Part shown: positions 8,657 through 17,451 of the stretch, in pieces
Position numbering within the stretch: the first letter of the stretch is position 1
Layout: each line of letters opens with the position of its first letter
Position numbers and translations under genes: made by a program
The notes under the pieces: model-generated
Databases searched by the model: none
Seen by the model: the letters and a program-made list of their open reading frames with translations, nothing else
What the model was told of the DNA's origin: nothing
Source: Pseudoroseomonas aestuarii
GTDB lineage: Bacteria; Pseudomonadota; Alphaproteobacteria; Acetobacterales; Acetobacteraceae
DNA length: 64,000 nt
NCBI RefSeq assembly: GCF_042651065.1
Contig: NZ_JBHSCH010000003.1
Location: forward strand, 62,001 to 126,000
Direction: 5' to 3'

Positions 8657-9448
8657 ATGGAACCGCCCCCGCATATCCTGGTCGTGGACGATGATCGCGA
8701 GATCCGCGACCTGCTGTCGAAATTCCTCGAGCGGCAGGGCTGCCGCGTCACCGCCGCGCGCGATGCGCGGGAAGCCCGGCGGCTCTGGCCGCTCGGCCGC
8801 TACCACCTCGTGGTGCTGGACCTGATGCTGCCGGGCGAATCGGGGCTCGACTTCGCCCGCTGGCTGCGCAGCCAGTCCGACGTGCCGATCGTCATGCTGA
8901 CGGCGATGAGCGAGGAGACGGACCGCATCGTCGGGCTGGAGCTCGGCGCCGATGACTACGTGGCCAAGCCCTTCAACCCGCGCGAGCTGCTGGCGCGCAT
9001 CCGCGCCGTGCTGCGCCGCGCCAGCGGCGAGAGCGGCGCCAGCCAGGAGCCGCCCGCCCGCTCCATCCGCTTCGCCGGCTGGACGCTGGAGCCGGCGCGG
9101 CGCCGCCTGCTGAACCAGGATGGCGTCGAGGTCTCGCTGACGGGGGGCGAGTACGAGCTGCTGATGGTGCTGGTCGAGCGCCCCAACCGGGTGCTGACGC
9201 GCGACATGCTGATGGACCTGCTGCGCGGCCGCCAGGCCGGGCCGTTCGACCGCGCCATCGACGTCGCCGTCTCCCGCCTGCGGCGCAAGCTGGAGGATGA
9301 CGGGCGCAACCCGAGCCTGATCAAGACCGTGCGCGGCGGCGGCTACGTGCTGGCCGCGACGGTGGAGAAGCTGGCCGAGCGCGGTGGCGCGGAGCGGCCC
9401 GGCGGCGAGCCGCCCGCCGGCCCCCGCCCGGCCGGGGCGGCCGGCTGA
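8657..9448 (+). CDS. OmpR/PhoB-family response regulator
   Basis: A 263-residue DNA-binding response regulator. The receiver domain (residues about 6-120) has the acidic cluster DDD at 11-13, the phosphoacceptor Asp at 55 in VVLDLMLPG and the conserved Lys in YVAKPF (residue 104). A winged-helix Trans_reg_C domain follows (SLTGGEYELL through VRGGGYVLA). The C-terminal about 30 residues are Pro/Gly-rich. ATG at 8645 is an in-frame alternative; 8657 is preferred because GAG precedes it. The sensor kinase starts 35 bases downstream, so they form a pair. It resembles OmpR/EnvZ systems; the input is unknown. Confidence 0.93.
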   Translation: MEPPPHILVVDDDREIRDLLSKFLERQGCRVTAARDAREARRLWPLGRYHLVVLDLMLPGESGLDFARWLRSQSDVPIVMLTAMSEETDRIVGLELGADDYVAKPFNPRELLARIRAVLRRASGESGASQEPPARSIRFAGWTLEPARRRLLNQDGVEVSLTGGEYELLMVLVERPNRVLTRDMLMDLLRGRQAGPFDRAIDVAVSRLRRKLEDDGRNPSLIKTVRGGGYVLAATVEKLAERGGAERPGGEPPAGPRPAGAAG

Positions 9449-9483
9449 GCGATGCGCCAGGACAACGGCCCCGGCCGGCGCCC

Positions 9484-10836
9484 ATGATTCACCGCCTGCT
9501 GCCGCGCAGCCTGGCCGGGCGCACGGCGGTGTTCCTGACGCTGGCCCTCATGATGGTGCAGGCGGCGGGGCTGACCATCCACGCGCTCGACCGCGTGGAC
9601 CTGCAACGCTTCGCCCTCTCGCGCGAGATCAGCGCGCGCGCCTTCGGCGTCTGGCGCACCGTGCTGCTGGCGCCGCCCGACCGGCGCGAGGCGATGCTCT
9701 ACGATATCGACCTGCCGCCCGGGCTGATCGCCGATCTGTCGGACCTGCCGGCGGTGCGGCCGGGCATGCCGCGCGCCTCGGCCTCGCTGGTGCGGCTGTT
9801 CCGGCTGGATCTCGTCACCGCCGGTCCGGCGCGCTTCCGCCCGCGCGAGGCGCTGGTGGCGGGCGGGCCGCGCCCGGGCATGCTGGTGCTGGCCATGCAA
9901 CTGCCGGACGGGCTGTGGCTGAATATGCGCATGGCCCTGCCGCCGCCGCGGCCCTGGCATTCCGAGACCTTCCTCTTTGCCTTCGCGCTGATGACCGGCG
10001 CGGCGCTGGCGCTGATCCTGTGGGCGACGCGGCGGCTGACGCGCCCCGTCTCCGCGCTCGCCCGCGCCGCCGAGCGGCTGGGGCGCGACGTGAACGCGCC
10101 GCCGCTGCCGGAGAACGGGCCGCTGGAGGTGGCCACCGCCGCCCGCGCCTTCAACACCATGGCCGAGCGCATCCGCCGCTTCGTCGGCGACCGGACGCAG
10201 ATGCTGGCGGCCATCGGCCACGACCTGCGCACCCCCATCACCCGCCTGCGGCTGCGCGCCGAGTTCCTGGAGGACGAGGAGCAGCGCCGCAAGATGCTGG
10301 CCGACCTCGATGAGATGGAGGCCATGGTGAACGCCACCCTGGCCTTCGCCCGCGACGATTCCGCCACCGAGCCCTCCGTGCCGCTCGACCTCGCCGCGCT
10401 CTGCCGCACCGTGCTGGACGAGGCGGCGGATGCGCGGCCCGAGCTGGCGCCCGAGACCACCGCCTATGAGGGCCCCGAGCGGCTGCGCGTGCGTGGCCGG
10501 CCGATCGCGCTGAAGCGCGCCCTGGCGAATCTGGTGGGCAACGCGCTGAACTATGGCGGCAGCGCCCGCCTCCGCCTGGAGGGGCCGGGCACCGGCGCCG
10601 AGGCGGCGCTGCTGCGGCTGCGGGTGGAGGATGACGGCCCCGGCATTCCCGAGGAATCGCTGGAGACCGTGTTCCAGCCCTTCCGCCGGCTGGAGACCAG
10701 CCGCAACCGGGAGACCGGCGGCACCGGTCTCGGCCTGCCCATCGCCCGCAACATCCTGCGCGCCCATGGCGGCGACGTGGTGCTGCGCAACCGCCCCGGG
10801 GGCGGGCTGACGGCGCTGGTGACGCTGCCCGTCTAG
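9484..10836 (+). CDS. Sensor histidine kinase (EnvZ-like), partner of the OmpR-type regulator
   Basis: A 450-residue inner-membrane kinase. TM1 lies at about residues 14-35, a periplasmic sensor of about 125 residues follows, and TM2 is at about 160-180. Next are a HAMP domain, a dimerisation/phosphoacceptor helix with His246 in IGHDLRTPITRL, and an HATPase_c domain with an N-box (ALANLVGNALNYG), G1 (DDGPGIP) and G2 (GGTGLGLPIA). All catalytic motifs are intact. Its TAG stop shares the four bases CTAG with the stop of the convergent gene at 10833. Confidence 0.93.
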   Translation: MIHRLLPRSLAGRTAVFLTLALMMVQAAGLTIHALDRVDLQRFALSREISARAFGVWRTVLLAPPDRREAMLYDIDLPPGLIADLSDLPAVRPGMPRASASLVRLFRLDLVTAGPARFRPREALVAGGPRPGMLVLAMQLPDGLWLNMRMALPPPRPWHSETFLFAFALMTGAALALILWATRRLTRPVSALARAAERLGRDVNAPPLPENGPLEVATAARAFNTMAERIRRFVGDRTQMLAAIGHDLRTPITRLRLRAEFLEDEEQRRKMLADLDEMEAMVNATLAFARDDSATEPSVPLDLAALCRTVLDEAADARPELAPETTAYEGPERLRVRGRPIALKRALANLVGNALNYGGSARLRLEGPGTGAEAALLRLRVEDDGPGIPEESLETVFQPFRRLETSRNRETGGTGLGLPIARNILRAHGGDVVLRNRPGGGLTALVTLPV

Positions 10837-11507
10837 GCCGGCGGCTTCCCGCCCGGCGCGGGGAAGGGGCGGGCGCGGGGCCGGGCTGGGTGGCCGGCGG
10901 CGCGCTGGCCGTGGTGGTAGTCCCGCTGCCAGCCCTGGACGCGCTCGGGGCTGTCCGGCTGCTTCAGCGCGGCGTTGAAGCGGCCGCGGCCCTCGCTCCA
11001 GGCGGCATGGGCGGCGGCCAGCGCCGGGTTGTCGGCCAGCGGCCGGGTCTCGGGGCGGGTGCGGGCCAGCAGGTCCCGCGGCAGCGGGAAGAAGAAGGCC
11101 ACCGGCTCCCCGGGGCGGAAGCGCACCACATGGTCCGGGCGGGTGAAGCGCCAGTTCATGGTGAAGCTCATCGGCGCCCAATCGGTCTCGACAAGGCCGG
11201 TGAGGGGGGCGATGCCATCCTTCGGCGCATTGGGCGGCCCGCTCACCCACAGCACCTGCCCCGGCGCGGTGCGCAGCAGCATGGGCAGCGGGAAGGTCAG
11301 CACGCCGAGGCCGAAATGGCTGGCCGGCGCCAGCCCGCCCGGCTTCAGCACCCGGATCACCACATCCTCCGGCGCCGCCCCGCCATTCCACCAGGCCTCG
11401 AAGCCGGTCTGGCCCTGCACCTCCCAGCCATGGCCGTTGGCGGCGGTGAGCGGCAGGCAGCGATAGGCGAAGCCATCGGGCGATTCGTCCATCCAGCCGC
11501 GCCGCAC
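10833..11507 (-). CDS. DUF6065-family protein, N-terminus possibly interrupted
   Basis: A 224-residue protein of unknown function resembling the DUF6065 family (from memory of the family pattern). Recognisable parts are FAYRCLPLTAANGHGWEV, the segment MNWRFTRPDHVVRFRPGEP and a C-terminal WQRDYHHG. The open frame begins at GTG 11507, only five residues before the conserved WMD. In the same frame further upstream there is a TAA at 11547-11549, and before it an ATG at 11582 with 11 codons. The residues between that stop and the GTG (LEGHPLPPLRPAT) look like family sequence, so the gene may be broken or start at a non-ATG codon. No catalytic function is known. Confidence 0.65.
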   Translation of the reverse strand: MRRGWMDESPDGFAYRCLPLTAANGHGWEVQGQTGFEAWWNGGAAPEDVVIRVLKPGGLAPASHFGLGVLTFPLPMLLRTAPGQVLWVSGPPNAPKDGIAPLTGLVETDWAPMSFTMNWRFTRPDHVVRFRPGEPVAFFFPLPRDLLARTRPETRPLADNPALAAAHAAWSEGRGRFNAALKQPDSPERVQGWQRDYHHGQRAAGHPARPRARPFPAPGGKPPA

Positions 11508-11641
11508 GGTGGCAGGGCGCAGCGGCGGCAGGGGATGGCCTTCCAGTTAATGGGCGGTTAGCGGCAGGTCGGGCTCGGACATGGCCGCAGCCTGCCACGC
11601 CGCGCCTTACCGGCCGGTTGGCGCCGGCGCCGGCCGGCTTC

Positions 11642-12274
11642 TCAGGCAGCAAGCAGGCGGCGCAGCTTGCGCACGGCGCTGTCCGGCGTGGTCAGCACCG
11701 GCAGGCCGGTGGCCGCCGCCACGGCGGTGGCGGCGCGCGCCAGGCTGAACTGTGCCAGCGCGATCGCATCGCACCCCGCCAGGCTGCGGGCCGCCTCGGC
11801 GGCAAGCCGGTCATGCGCCGCCGTGTCGCCCGCGTCGAGCGCGGCCAGCGCGCCTTCGGCCAAGCAGGGCACCACCTCGAGGCCGGGCGGGAATTCGGGC
11901 GGCATGGAATCGAGCGTCGGCGCGAAGGTGGCGAGCAGGCCGATGCGCCGGCCCGTGGCGGCCGCCTCCTCGATCATCGCCTCGTTGGGCTTCAGCACCG
12001 GCAGGGTGGCGTGGCGCGCGGCCACCGCCTCGATACAGGGGCCGAAAGCCGAGCAGGTGAACAGGATGCCGCGCGCCCCAGTGCCGACCGCGTAATCCGC
12101 CAGGGCCTGGAAGCGCTCGGTCATGTCCGGGGTCAGCGCCCCGTCGCGCGCCAGATCGGCGGAGAGGCTGTCATCCAGCAGGTTCATCGGCCGCGCCTCC
12201 GGCCAGAGCCGGGCCAGCGCCGCCTCGATGGGGGGCGGCGAATGCCGCAGGGCGTGGATCAGGGCAAGCCGCAT
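11642..12274 (-). CDS. Aspartate/glutamate/hydantoin racemase-family protein
   Basis: A 210-residue member of the Asp/Glu/hydantoin racemase superfamily, which uses two cysteines as acid/base pair on alpha-carbon substrates. The first is in ILFTCSAFGPCIEAV. The second expected position, in LAGCDAIALAQFSLARA, has a Cys slightly upstream of the canonical place, so catalytic competence is not certain. MRLALIHALRHS at 12274 fits the family start; an upstream in-frame ATG at 12304 is less likely. It is divergent from a binding-protein gene 353 bases away and may act on the same nutrient, but this is speculative. Confidence 0.8.
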   Translation of the reverse strand: MRLALIHALRHSPPPIEAALARLWPEARPMNLLDDSLSADLARDGALTPDMTERFQALADYAVGTGARGILFTCSAFGPCIEAVAARHATLPVLKPNEAMIEEAAATGRRIGLLATFAPTLDSMPPEFPPGLEVVPCLAEGALAALDAGDTAAHDRLAAEAARSLAGCDAIALAQFSLARAATAVAAATGLPVLTTPDSAVRKLRRLLAA

Positions 12275-12627
12275 CGCTTCAACCTCGCTGGAAAATCGGC
12301 GCAATCGGGGGAGGTGAGCTCGCCGGGGCCAATCCGGCTGCCGAAGGTCCGGCTGCCGAAGGCCCAGGTACCGGAGGTCCGGCCATGCGGCCCTCCTCGA
12401 ATCCTGGCCATCCCGCTTCGCTCCCGCTCATCCAGGGCAGGAAAGCGGCATTCCATCCTGCCGTCCAGTCGGCCTCCAGGCGCCGCCCCGCGAGCGTGGG
12501 CACGGGCTTATGGGCGTTGACAGGGCGGGCGCGTGGCTGGTCCAGTGTCCGGCACGACAAGAAGAATGGCCAACACGGCCGCTGCAAACGGCCCGGGATC
12601 TCCGGTGCCGGAACGGGAGCTTTCACG
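12275..12627. other. Divergent intergenic region with a 15-nt tandem repeat
   Basis: This spacer separates the racemase from the binding-protein gene. It holds two perfect copies of a 15-base unit TCCGGCTGCCGAAGG (12333-12362) followed by a diverged third copy to 12377. A TTGACA at 12517-12522 could be a -35 element, but no convincing -10 lies 16-18 bases downstream. I see no credible protein-coding gene or RNA in it. Confidence 0.6.
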
Positions 12628-14205
12628 ATGCGACGCACCGAACGGGCCGCCGCCGCCCTCCTCGTCTCCCTCGGCCTCGGCGCCGCCGCCATGCCGGCCG
12701 GGGCGCAGACCCTGCGCCTGGCGGTGGCCGCGCCCGCCACCTCCTTCGACCCGCACTACCACACGCTGACGCCGAACGCCGCGCTGGCCGACCATGTGTT
12801 CGAGAGCCTGATCGACCGTACGCCGGACAGCCGCCCCGTGCCGGGCCTGGCCGAGAGCTGGAAGGCGATCGACGACCTCACCTGGGAGCTGAAGCTGCGC
12901 CGCGGCGTGACCTGGCACAATGGCGAGCCCTTCACCGCCGAGGATGTGGTGAACACCCTCGCCCGCGTGCCGAAGGTGGCGAACAGCCCCGGCTCCTACG
13001 CCATCTACACCCGCAGCATCACGCGCGTGGAGGTGGTGGACCCGCACACGGTGCGGCTGCACACCGATAAGGTGCACCCGCTGCTGCCCACCGACCTGAC
13101 GCAGGTGGCGGTGATCTGGCGCGGCCTGGGCGACGAGGTCTCCACCTCCGACTTCAACGGCGGCAAGGCCGCCATGGGCACCGGCCCCTATCGGCTGGAG
13201 CGCTACGACCACGGCACCCGCGCCATGTTCGTGCGCAACGATGCCTACTGGGGCGGCCGCCCCACCTGGGAGCGGGTGGACTACCGCATGATCCCGAGCA
13301 ACGGCGCGCGCGTCGCCGCGCTGCGTGCCGGCGACGTGGACATGATCGACAGCGTGCCGACGCAGGATGTCGCCGGGCTGGAGAAGGAGAGCGGCCTCCA
13401 CATCTCCCGCGCCAACAGCCTGCGCAGCATCCTGATGCGCTACGACATGCGCGAGCAGACGCCCTATGTCACGGGACCGAACGGCGAGAAGCTGGAGAAG
13501 AACCCCTTCCTCGACCGCCGCGTGCGCGAGGCGCTGTCCATCGCCATCAACCGCAAGGGCATCGCCGACCGGGTGATGTCGGGCGCCGCCAACCCGACGG
13601 GGCAGATGATGCCGGAAGGCACCTTCGGCTACGCCCCGGACGTGGCGCCGCCGCCCTACGACCCCGCCCGCGCGAAGCGGCTGCTGGCCGAGGCGGGCTT
13701 CCCGGACGGGTTGCAGATCACGCTGCTGGCGCCCAACAACCGCTACGTGAACGACTCCATCATCGCGCAGACCATCGGCCAGATGTGGGCGCGCATCGGC
13801 GTCAAGCCGGTGGTGGACACCATGCCCTCCTCCGTCTTCTTCTCCCGCACGGCGCAGCAGGACAATTCGATCGCGCTCAGCGGCTGGGCCAATTCGGTGG
13901 GCGAGCCCTCGGCCGGCATGCGCGGCCAGTTCGCCACGCGCGACCGCAGCAAGGGCTGGGGCTCGGTCAACCACACGCTCTATTCGAACAAGGAATTCGA
14001 CGCGCTGCTGACCCGGGCGCTGGAGACGGTGGACGACGAGAAGCGCGAGGCGCTGTTCCAGCAGATGTCCAAGCTGATCGCGGAGGACTTCGCCTATATC
14101 CCGCTGCACCACCAGGTGAATTTGTGGGCGCTGCGCGACACGCTGCAGCACACGCCGCGCGCCGACGAGATGACGCGCGCCATGGACGTGAAGCCGCGCG
14201 GCTGA
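12628..14205 (+). CDS. Peptide/nickel-type ABC substrate-binding protein (SBP_bac_5)
   Basis: A 525-residue periplasmic binding protein of the DppA/OppA/NikA family. A signal peptide covers residues 1-26, with cleavage near AMPAGAQ-TLRLAV. The family core includes LKLRRGVTWHNGEPFTAEDV near residue 90 and MGTGPYRLERYDHG near 185. The C-terminus has the typical YIPLHHQVNLWALR. No permease or ATPase lies next to it, so it is either an orphan receptor or served by a distant transporter. GGGAGC precedes the ATG. It ends ahead of a strong hairpin at 14213. Ligand may be a peptide, opine or other small molecule. Confidence 0.92.
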   Translation: MRRTERAAAALLVSLGLGAAAMPAGAQTLRLAVAAPATSFDPHYHTLTPNAALADHVFESLIDRTPDSRPVPGLAESWKAIDDLTWELKLRRGVTWHNGEPFTAEDVVNTLARVPKVANSPGSYAIYTRSITRVEVVDPHTVRLHTDKVHPLLPTDLTQVAVIWRGLGDEVSTSDFNGGKAAMGTGPYRLERYDHGTRAMFVRNDAYWGGRPTWERVDYRMIPSNGARVAALRAGDVDMIDSVPTQDVAGLEKESGLHISRANSLRSILMRYDMREQTPYVTGPNGEKLEKNPFLDRRVREALSIAINRKGIADRVMSGAANPTGQMMPEGTFGYAPDVAPPPYDPARAKRLLAEAGFPDGLQITLLAPNNRYVNDSIIAQTIGQMWARIGVKPVVDTMPSSVFFSRTAQQDNSIALSGWANSVGEPSAGMRGQFATRDRSKGWGSVNHTLYSNKEFDALLTRALETVDDEKREALFQQMSKLIAEDFAYIPLHHQVNLWALRDTLQHTPRADEMTRAMDVKPRG

Positions 14206-14212
14206 CGCTTCC

Positions 14213-14243
14213 GGCGGGGCCGGGCTTTGCGCCCGGCCCCGCC
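14213..14243. terminator. Bidirectional terminator hairpin
   Basis: A perfect 13-bp GC stem (GGCGGGGCCGGGC with its complement) closes a TTTGC loop and is followed by TTCTTTC. It lies in the 43-base spacer between convergent genes ending at 14205 and 14249 and probably ends transcription from both sides. Confidence 0.8.
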
Positions 14244-14248
14244 TTCTT

Positions 14249-15445
14249 TCAGCTCTTCCGGCCGCCCAGCTCCTGCTGCACCAGGCTGACCCAGTAGCCG
14301 GCGCCGTAGGGGATGGCGTCGTCGTTGAAGTCGTAGGTCGGTGTGTGCAGCCCCTCGGCGGTGGCACCGCCGGCGCCCTGGCCCATGAAGATGAAGGCGC
14401 CGGGCTTCCGCTCCAGCATGTAGGCGAAATCCTCGCCCCCCGTGACGGGCGGCGCGTCGTCCTGCACCATGCCGGCGCCCACCAGGCTGGCGGCGGCACT
14501 GGCGGCCAGCGCCGTCTGCTCGGCATGGTTCACCAGCGGCGTGCCGTTGCGGCGGTACTCCACCTCGGCCGTGCAGCCGAAGCTGGCGGCGAGGCCCTGC
14601 GCCAGCTCGGTCATGCGGCGCTCCATCGTTTCCCGCACGGCGGGGGTGAAGGAGCGCGCCGTGCCGCCGACGCGGATCTCGGCCGGCATCACGTTGGTGG
14701 AGCCGAAGGAGCCGCCGGCGATGGCGCCGACGCTGATGACGGCGGAATCGACCGCCGCCACGTTGCGGCTCACCACCGTCTGCAGCGCCATGATGAACTG
14801 CGCCTGCAGCACCGTCACGTCGGTCGAGAGATGCGCCGCCGCGCCGCCATGCCCGCCCGTGCCGCGGAAGGTGACCACCCAGCGGTCCGGCGCCGCCATG
14901 AAGGGGCCGGGGCGGATGCCGAACTGCCCGAGCGGCATTTCCGGCATGTTGTGCAGCCCATAGACGGCATCGACGGGGAAGCGCTCGAACAGCCCGTCCG
15001 CCAGCATCGCCTTGGCGCCGCCGCGGCCTTCCTCGGCCGGCTGGAAGATGAACTGCACGGTGCCGCCGAAGTCGCGGTTCTCGGACAGGTACTTCGCCGC
15101 GCCCAGCAGCATGGTGGTGTGGCCATCATGCCCGCAGGCATGCATCAGCCCCTCGTTCACCGAGGCGTAGGGCTTGCCGGTGGCCTCGTGGATCATTAGC
15201 GCATCCATGTCGGCGCGCAGGCCGATGGCGTGCTGGCCGGGCAGGCGCCCCTTCAGCGTGCCCACCACGCCGTGGCGGCCGACCTGCTCGGTGACCTCGA
15301 GGCCCCAGCCCCGGAGCTTCTCCGCCACCAGCGCCGCGGTCCGCTTCTCCTCCATGCCGATCTCGGGATTGGCGTGGATGTCCTGGCGGATGGCGGCCAG
15401 CTCGGGCTGCATGGCCCGCAGGCGGTTCAGAAGGCTTTCGTTCAC
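14249..15445 (-). CDS. M20-family amidohydrolase (hippurate/IAA-amino acid hydrolase type)
   Basis: A 398-residue metallo-amidohydrolase that cleaves N-acyl or amide bonds of amino acid conjugates. Metal ligands are visible in LRADMDAL, HACGHDGHT, QPAEEGRGG (catalytic Glu) and GGEDFAYML. A lid domain sits in the middle (VTFRGTGGHGG). GTG at 15445 is preferred, being preceded by GGAGTAGG; an upstream ATG at 15496 would add a non-family extension. It is convergent with the binding protein at 12628, so joint use in uptake and hydrolysis of a conjugate is possible but unproven. Confidence 0.9.
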   Translation of the reverse strand: MNESLLNRLRAMQPELAAIRQDIHANPEIGMEEKRTAALVAEKLRGWGLEVTEQVGRHGVVGTLKGRLPGQHAIGLRADMDALMIHEATGKPYASVNEGLMHACGHDGHTTMLLGAAKYLSENRDFGGTVQFIFQPAEEGRGGAKAMLADGLFERFPVDAVYGLHNMPEMPLGQFGIRPGPFMAAPDRWVVTFRGTGGHGGAAAHLSTDVTVLQAQFIMALQTVVSRNVAAVDSAVISVGAIAGGSFGSTNVMPAEIRVGGTARSFTPAVRETMERRMTELAQGLAASFGCTAEVEYRRNGTPLVNHAEQTALAASAAASLVGAGMVQDDAPPVTGGEDFAYMLERKPGAFIFMGQGAGGATAEGLHTPTYDFNDDAIPYGAGYWVSLVQQELGGRKS

Positions 15446-15619
15446 GTCGGTCCTACTCCCGGTTGCCCGGCGCGCGGCGGCGGGAACGCCGTCCACACCT
15501 GTCGAAAGCGGCTACATGAACCCGCGCGGCGCCGAGGGAAAGGGCCGGTGCGACAGGAAATGCCTGTCGCGCCACCGCATTCCGGCGCATGAACGCCCAC
15601 GGAACAGGAGCATGCACCG

Positions 15620-15937
15620 ATGATGGACAAGGACGCGCTGACGGCTTGGTCGCTGAAGAATGGCTGGGAGATGATCGGCGGCCATCCGAGCCTGGCCAAG
15701 CCGAGCGCGCCGAAGGAGGCGATCGTGCGGCTGGTGTTCAAGGCGACGGTGGTCAACCTCGAGGTCAAGAAGCCGGCGGGGAAGTGGGAGAAGGTGGGCG
15801 GCGACAGCTACGCCAAAGTGGCCGCGCCCGAGGAGCCGGACGGGCTGCCCACCGGCCTCGGCTTCGAGAAGGTGCCCAGCATCACCAAGCTGATGCAGGA
15901 CAGCCGGGACCGGAAGGTGTTCGCCGCCTTCGGGTGA
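15620..15937 (+). CDS. Small conserved-type hypothetical protein
   Basis: A 105-residue soluble protein with no motif I recognise. The sequence is Lys-rich for this genome (AIVRLVFKATVVNLEVKKPAGKWEKVG) and ends in a short KVFAAFG. AGGAG lies 9 bases before the first of two adjacent ATG codons, supporting 15620. No signal peptide or membrane helix is seen. It stands alone between two reverse-strand genes and is followed by a palindromic hairpin. Codon usage looks like the neighbours, so it is probably a real gene. Confidence 0.7.
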   Translation: MMDKDALTAWSLKNGWEMIGGHPSLAKPSAPKEAIVRLVFKATVVNLEVKKPAGKWEKVGGDSYAKVAAPEEPDGLPTGLGFEKVPSITKLMQDSRDRKVFAAFG

Positions 15938-15945
15938 GGCGGGCA

Positions 15946-15971
15946 GGGCCGGGCGGCGCGCCGCCCGGCCC
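15946..15971. terminator. Perfect 26-nt palindrome between convergent genes
   Basis: A 13+13 base perfect GC palindrome (GGGCCGGGCGGCG and its complement) fills the spacer between the 105-residue gene and gltX. It would form a cruciform or a very strong RNA hairpin; no U-tract follows on either strand. Confidence 0.6.
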
Positions 15972-15977
15972 GCCGGT

Positions 15978-17372
15978 TCAGGCGCCGGCGGCGGCGCGCA
16001 TCCGCGCCAGCGCTTCCTCGCGCCCCAGCGCGAACAGCACCGCGTCGATCGGCGGCGACTGCGTGCTGCCGGTCAGCGCCGCGCGCAGCGGCTGCGCCAC
16101 GGCGCCGAGCTTCATCTCCTTCACCTCGGCATAGTCGCGCAGCCACTTGTCGAGATCGGCACGCTCCCAGGGCGCCTCGGAGAGGAACTCGGCGAGGTCG
16201 AGCAGCCGCGCCTTGGCCTCGTTGTTCAGCTGCGCCTGCGCCTTCGGCTCGAAGGTGAGCGGGATGCTGGCGATGGCGAAGCCGCACATGGCGGCCGCCT
16301 CCACCAGCGTGCGGGCGCGCGGCTGGATGTCCGGCATCAGCGCGCGGATGGTGGTGGCGGCACCGCGCGGCAGCGGGCCGTTGCGGCGCAGGATCTCCAG
16401 CACCTCGCCCGTTACCGCGTCCGCGTCCTTCTGGCGCAGGTACTGCGCGTTCAGGTGGGTGAGCTTGGCGTAGTCCATCCGGCTGGCGGCGCGGCCGACG
16501 CCGTCCAGGTCGAACAGTTCGATGGCGCGGTCGCGCGGCACGAACTCCTCGTCGCCATGGCCCCAGCCGAGGCGGAGGAGGTAGTTGCACACCGCCTCCG
16601 GCAGGAAGCCCTGGTCGCGGAACTCCAGCGCGCCCACCGCGCCGTGGCGCTTGGAAAGCTTGGCGCCGTCCGCGCCGTGGATCAGCGGGATGTGGGCGAA
16701 GCGCGGCCGGTGCCAGCCCATCGCGTCATAGACCATCACCTGGCGGAAGGTGTTGGTCAGGTGGTCGTCGCCGCGGATGACATGGGTGATGGCCATGTCG
16801 TGGTCGTCCACCACCACGGCGTGCAGGTAGGTGGGCGTGCCGTCCGAGCGCAGGATGATCATGTCGTCCAGCTCGGTGTTCTGCACCCGCACCTCGCCCT
16901 GGACGAGGTCGTGGATCACCGTCTCGCCCTCGCGCGGGGCCTTAATGCGGATGACGGGCTTCACGCCCGCCGGCGCCTCGGCCGGGTCGCGGTCGCGCCA
17001 GCGGCCATCGTAGCGCGGCGGGCGGCCTTCCTTCATGGCCGTCTCGCGCATCTCCGCCAGCTCCTCCGGCGTGCAGAAGCACTGGTAGGCCTTGCCTTCG
17101 GCCAGCAGCTGGCGGGCCACCTCGGCGTGGCGGGCTTCCTGCGCGGTCTGCATCACCGGCGGCTCGTCCGGGCTGAGGCCGAGCCATTCCAGGCTGTCCA
17201 GGATCTGCTGCACCGCTTCCGGCGTGGAGCGGGCGCGGTCGGTGTCCTCGATGCGCAGCAGGTACTGCCCGCCATGGTGGCGCGCGAAGAGGAAGTTGAA
17301 GAGGGCGGTGCGCGCCCCCCCGATGTGCAGATACCCGGTCGGGGAGGGGGCGAAACGGGTGCGTACGGTCAT
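15978..17372 (-). CDS. gltX: Glutamate-tRNA ligase
   Basis: A 464-residue class I aminoacyl-tRNA synthetase that charges tRNA-Glu, and in many bacteria also tRNA-Gln for transamidation. The HIGH motif appears as LHIGGART (residues 15-22) and KMSKS as AKLSKRHG. LRIEDTDRARS and the DDHLTNTFRQ segment are also typical. Length fits the shorter alphaproteobacterial GltX; many members of this group carry two gltX genes, so a second copy elsewhere is possible. It is divergent from comEC across 79 bases that must contain both promoters. Confidence 0.97.
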   Translation of the reverse strand: MTVRTRFAPSPTGYLHIGGARTALFNFLFARHHGGQYLLRIEDTDRARSTPEAVQQILDSLEWLGLSPDEPPVMQTAQEARHAEVARQLLAEGKAYQCFCTPEELAEMRETAMKEGRPPRYDGRWRDRDPAEAPAGVKPVIRIKAPREGETVIHDLVQGEVRVQNTELDDMIILRSDGTPTYLHAVVVDDHDMAITHVIRGDDHLTNTFRQVMVYDAMGWHRPRFAHIPLIHGADGAKLSKRHGAVGALEFRDQGFLPEAVCNYLLRLGWGHGDEEFVPRDRAIELFDLDGVGRAASRMDYAKLTHLNAQYLRQKDADAVTGEVLEILRRNGPLPRGAATTIRALMPDIQPRARTLVEAAAMCGFAIASIPLTFEPKAQAQLNNEAKARLLDLAEFLSEAPWERADLDKWLRDYAEVKEMKLGAVAQPLRAALTGSTQSPPIDAVLFALGREEALARMRAAAGA

Positions 17373-17451
17373 TGCTCGGCCAATTCCTTCGAGCCAATGC
17401 TTCTACCACCGCAGGGCGCTGCTGTAGAGTGCGCGCAATGGTTGATAAACC

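Noticed and set aside
12517..12545. TTGACA-based promoter for the binding protein at 12628
   Set aside because: No acceptable -10 element at the right spacing.
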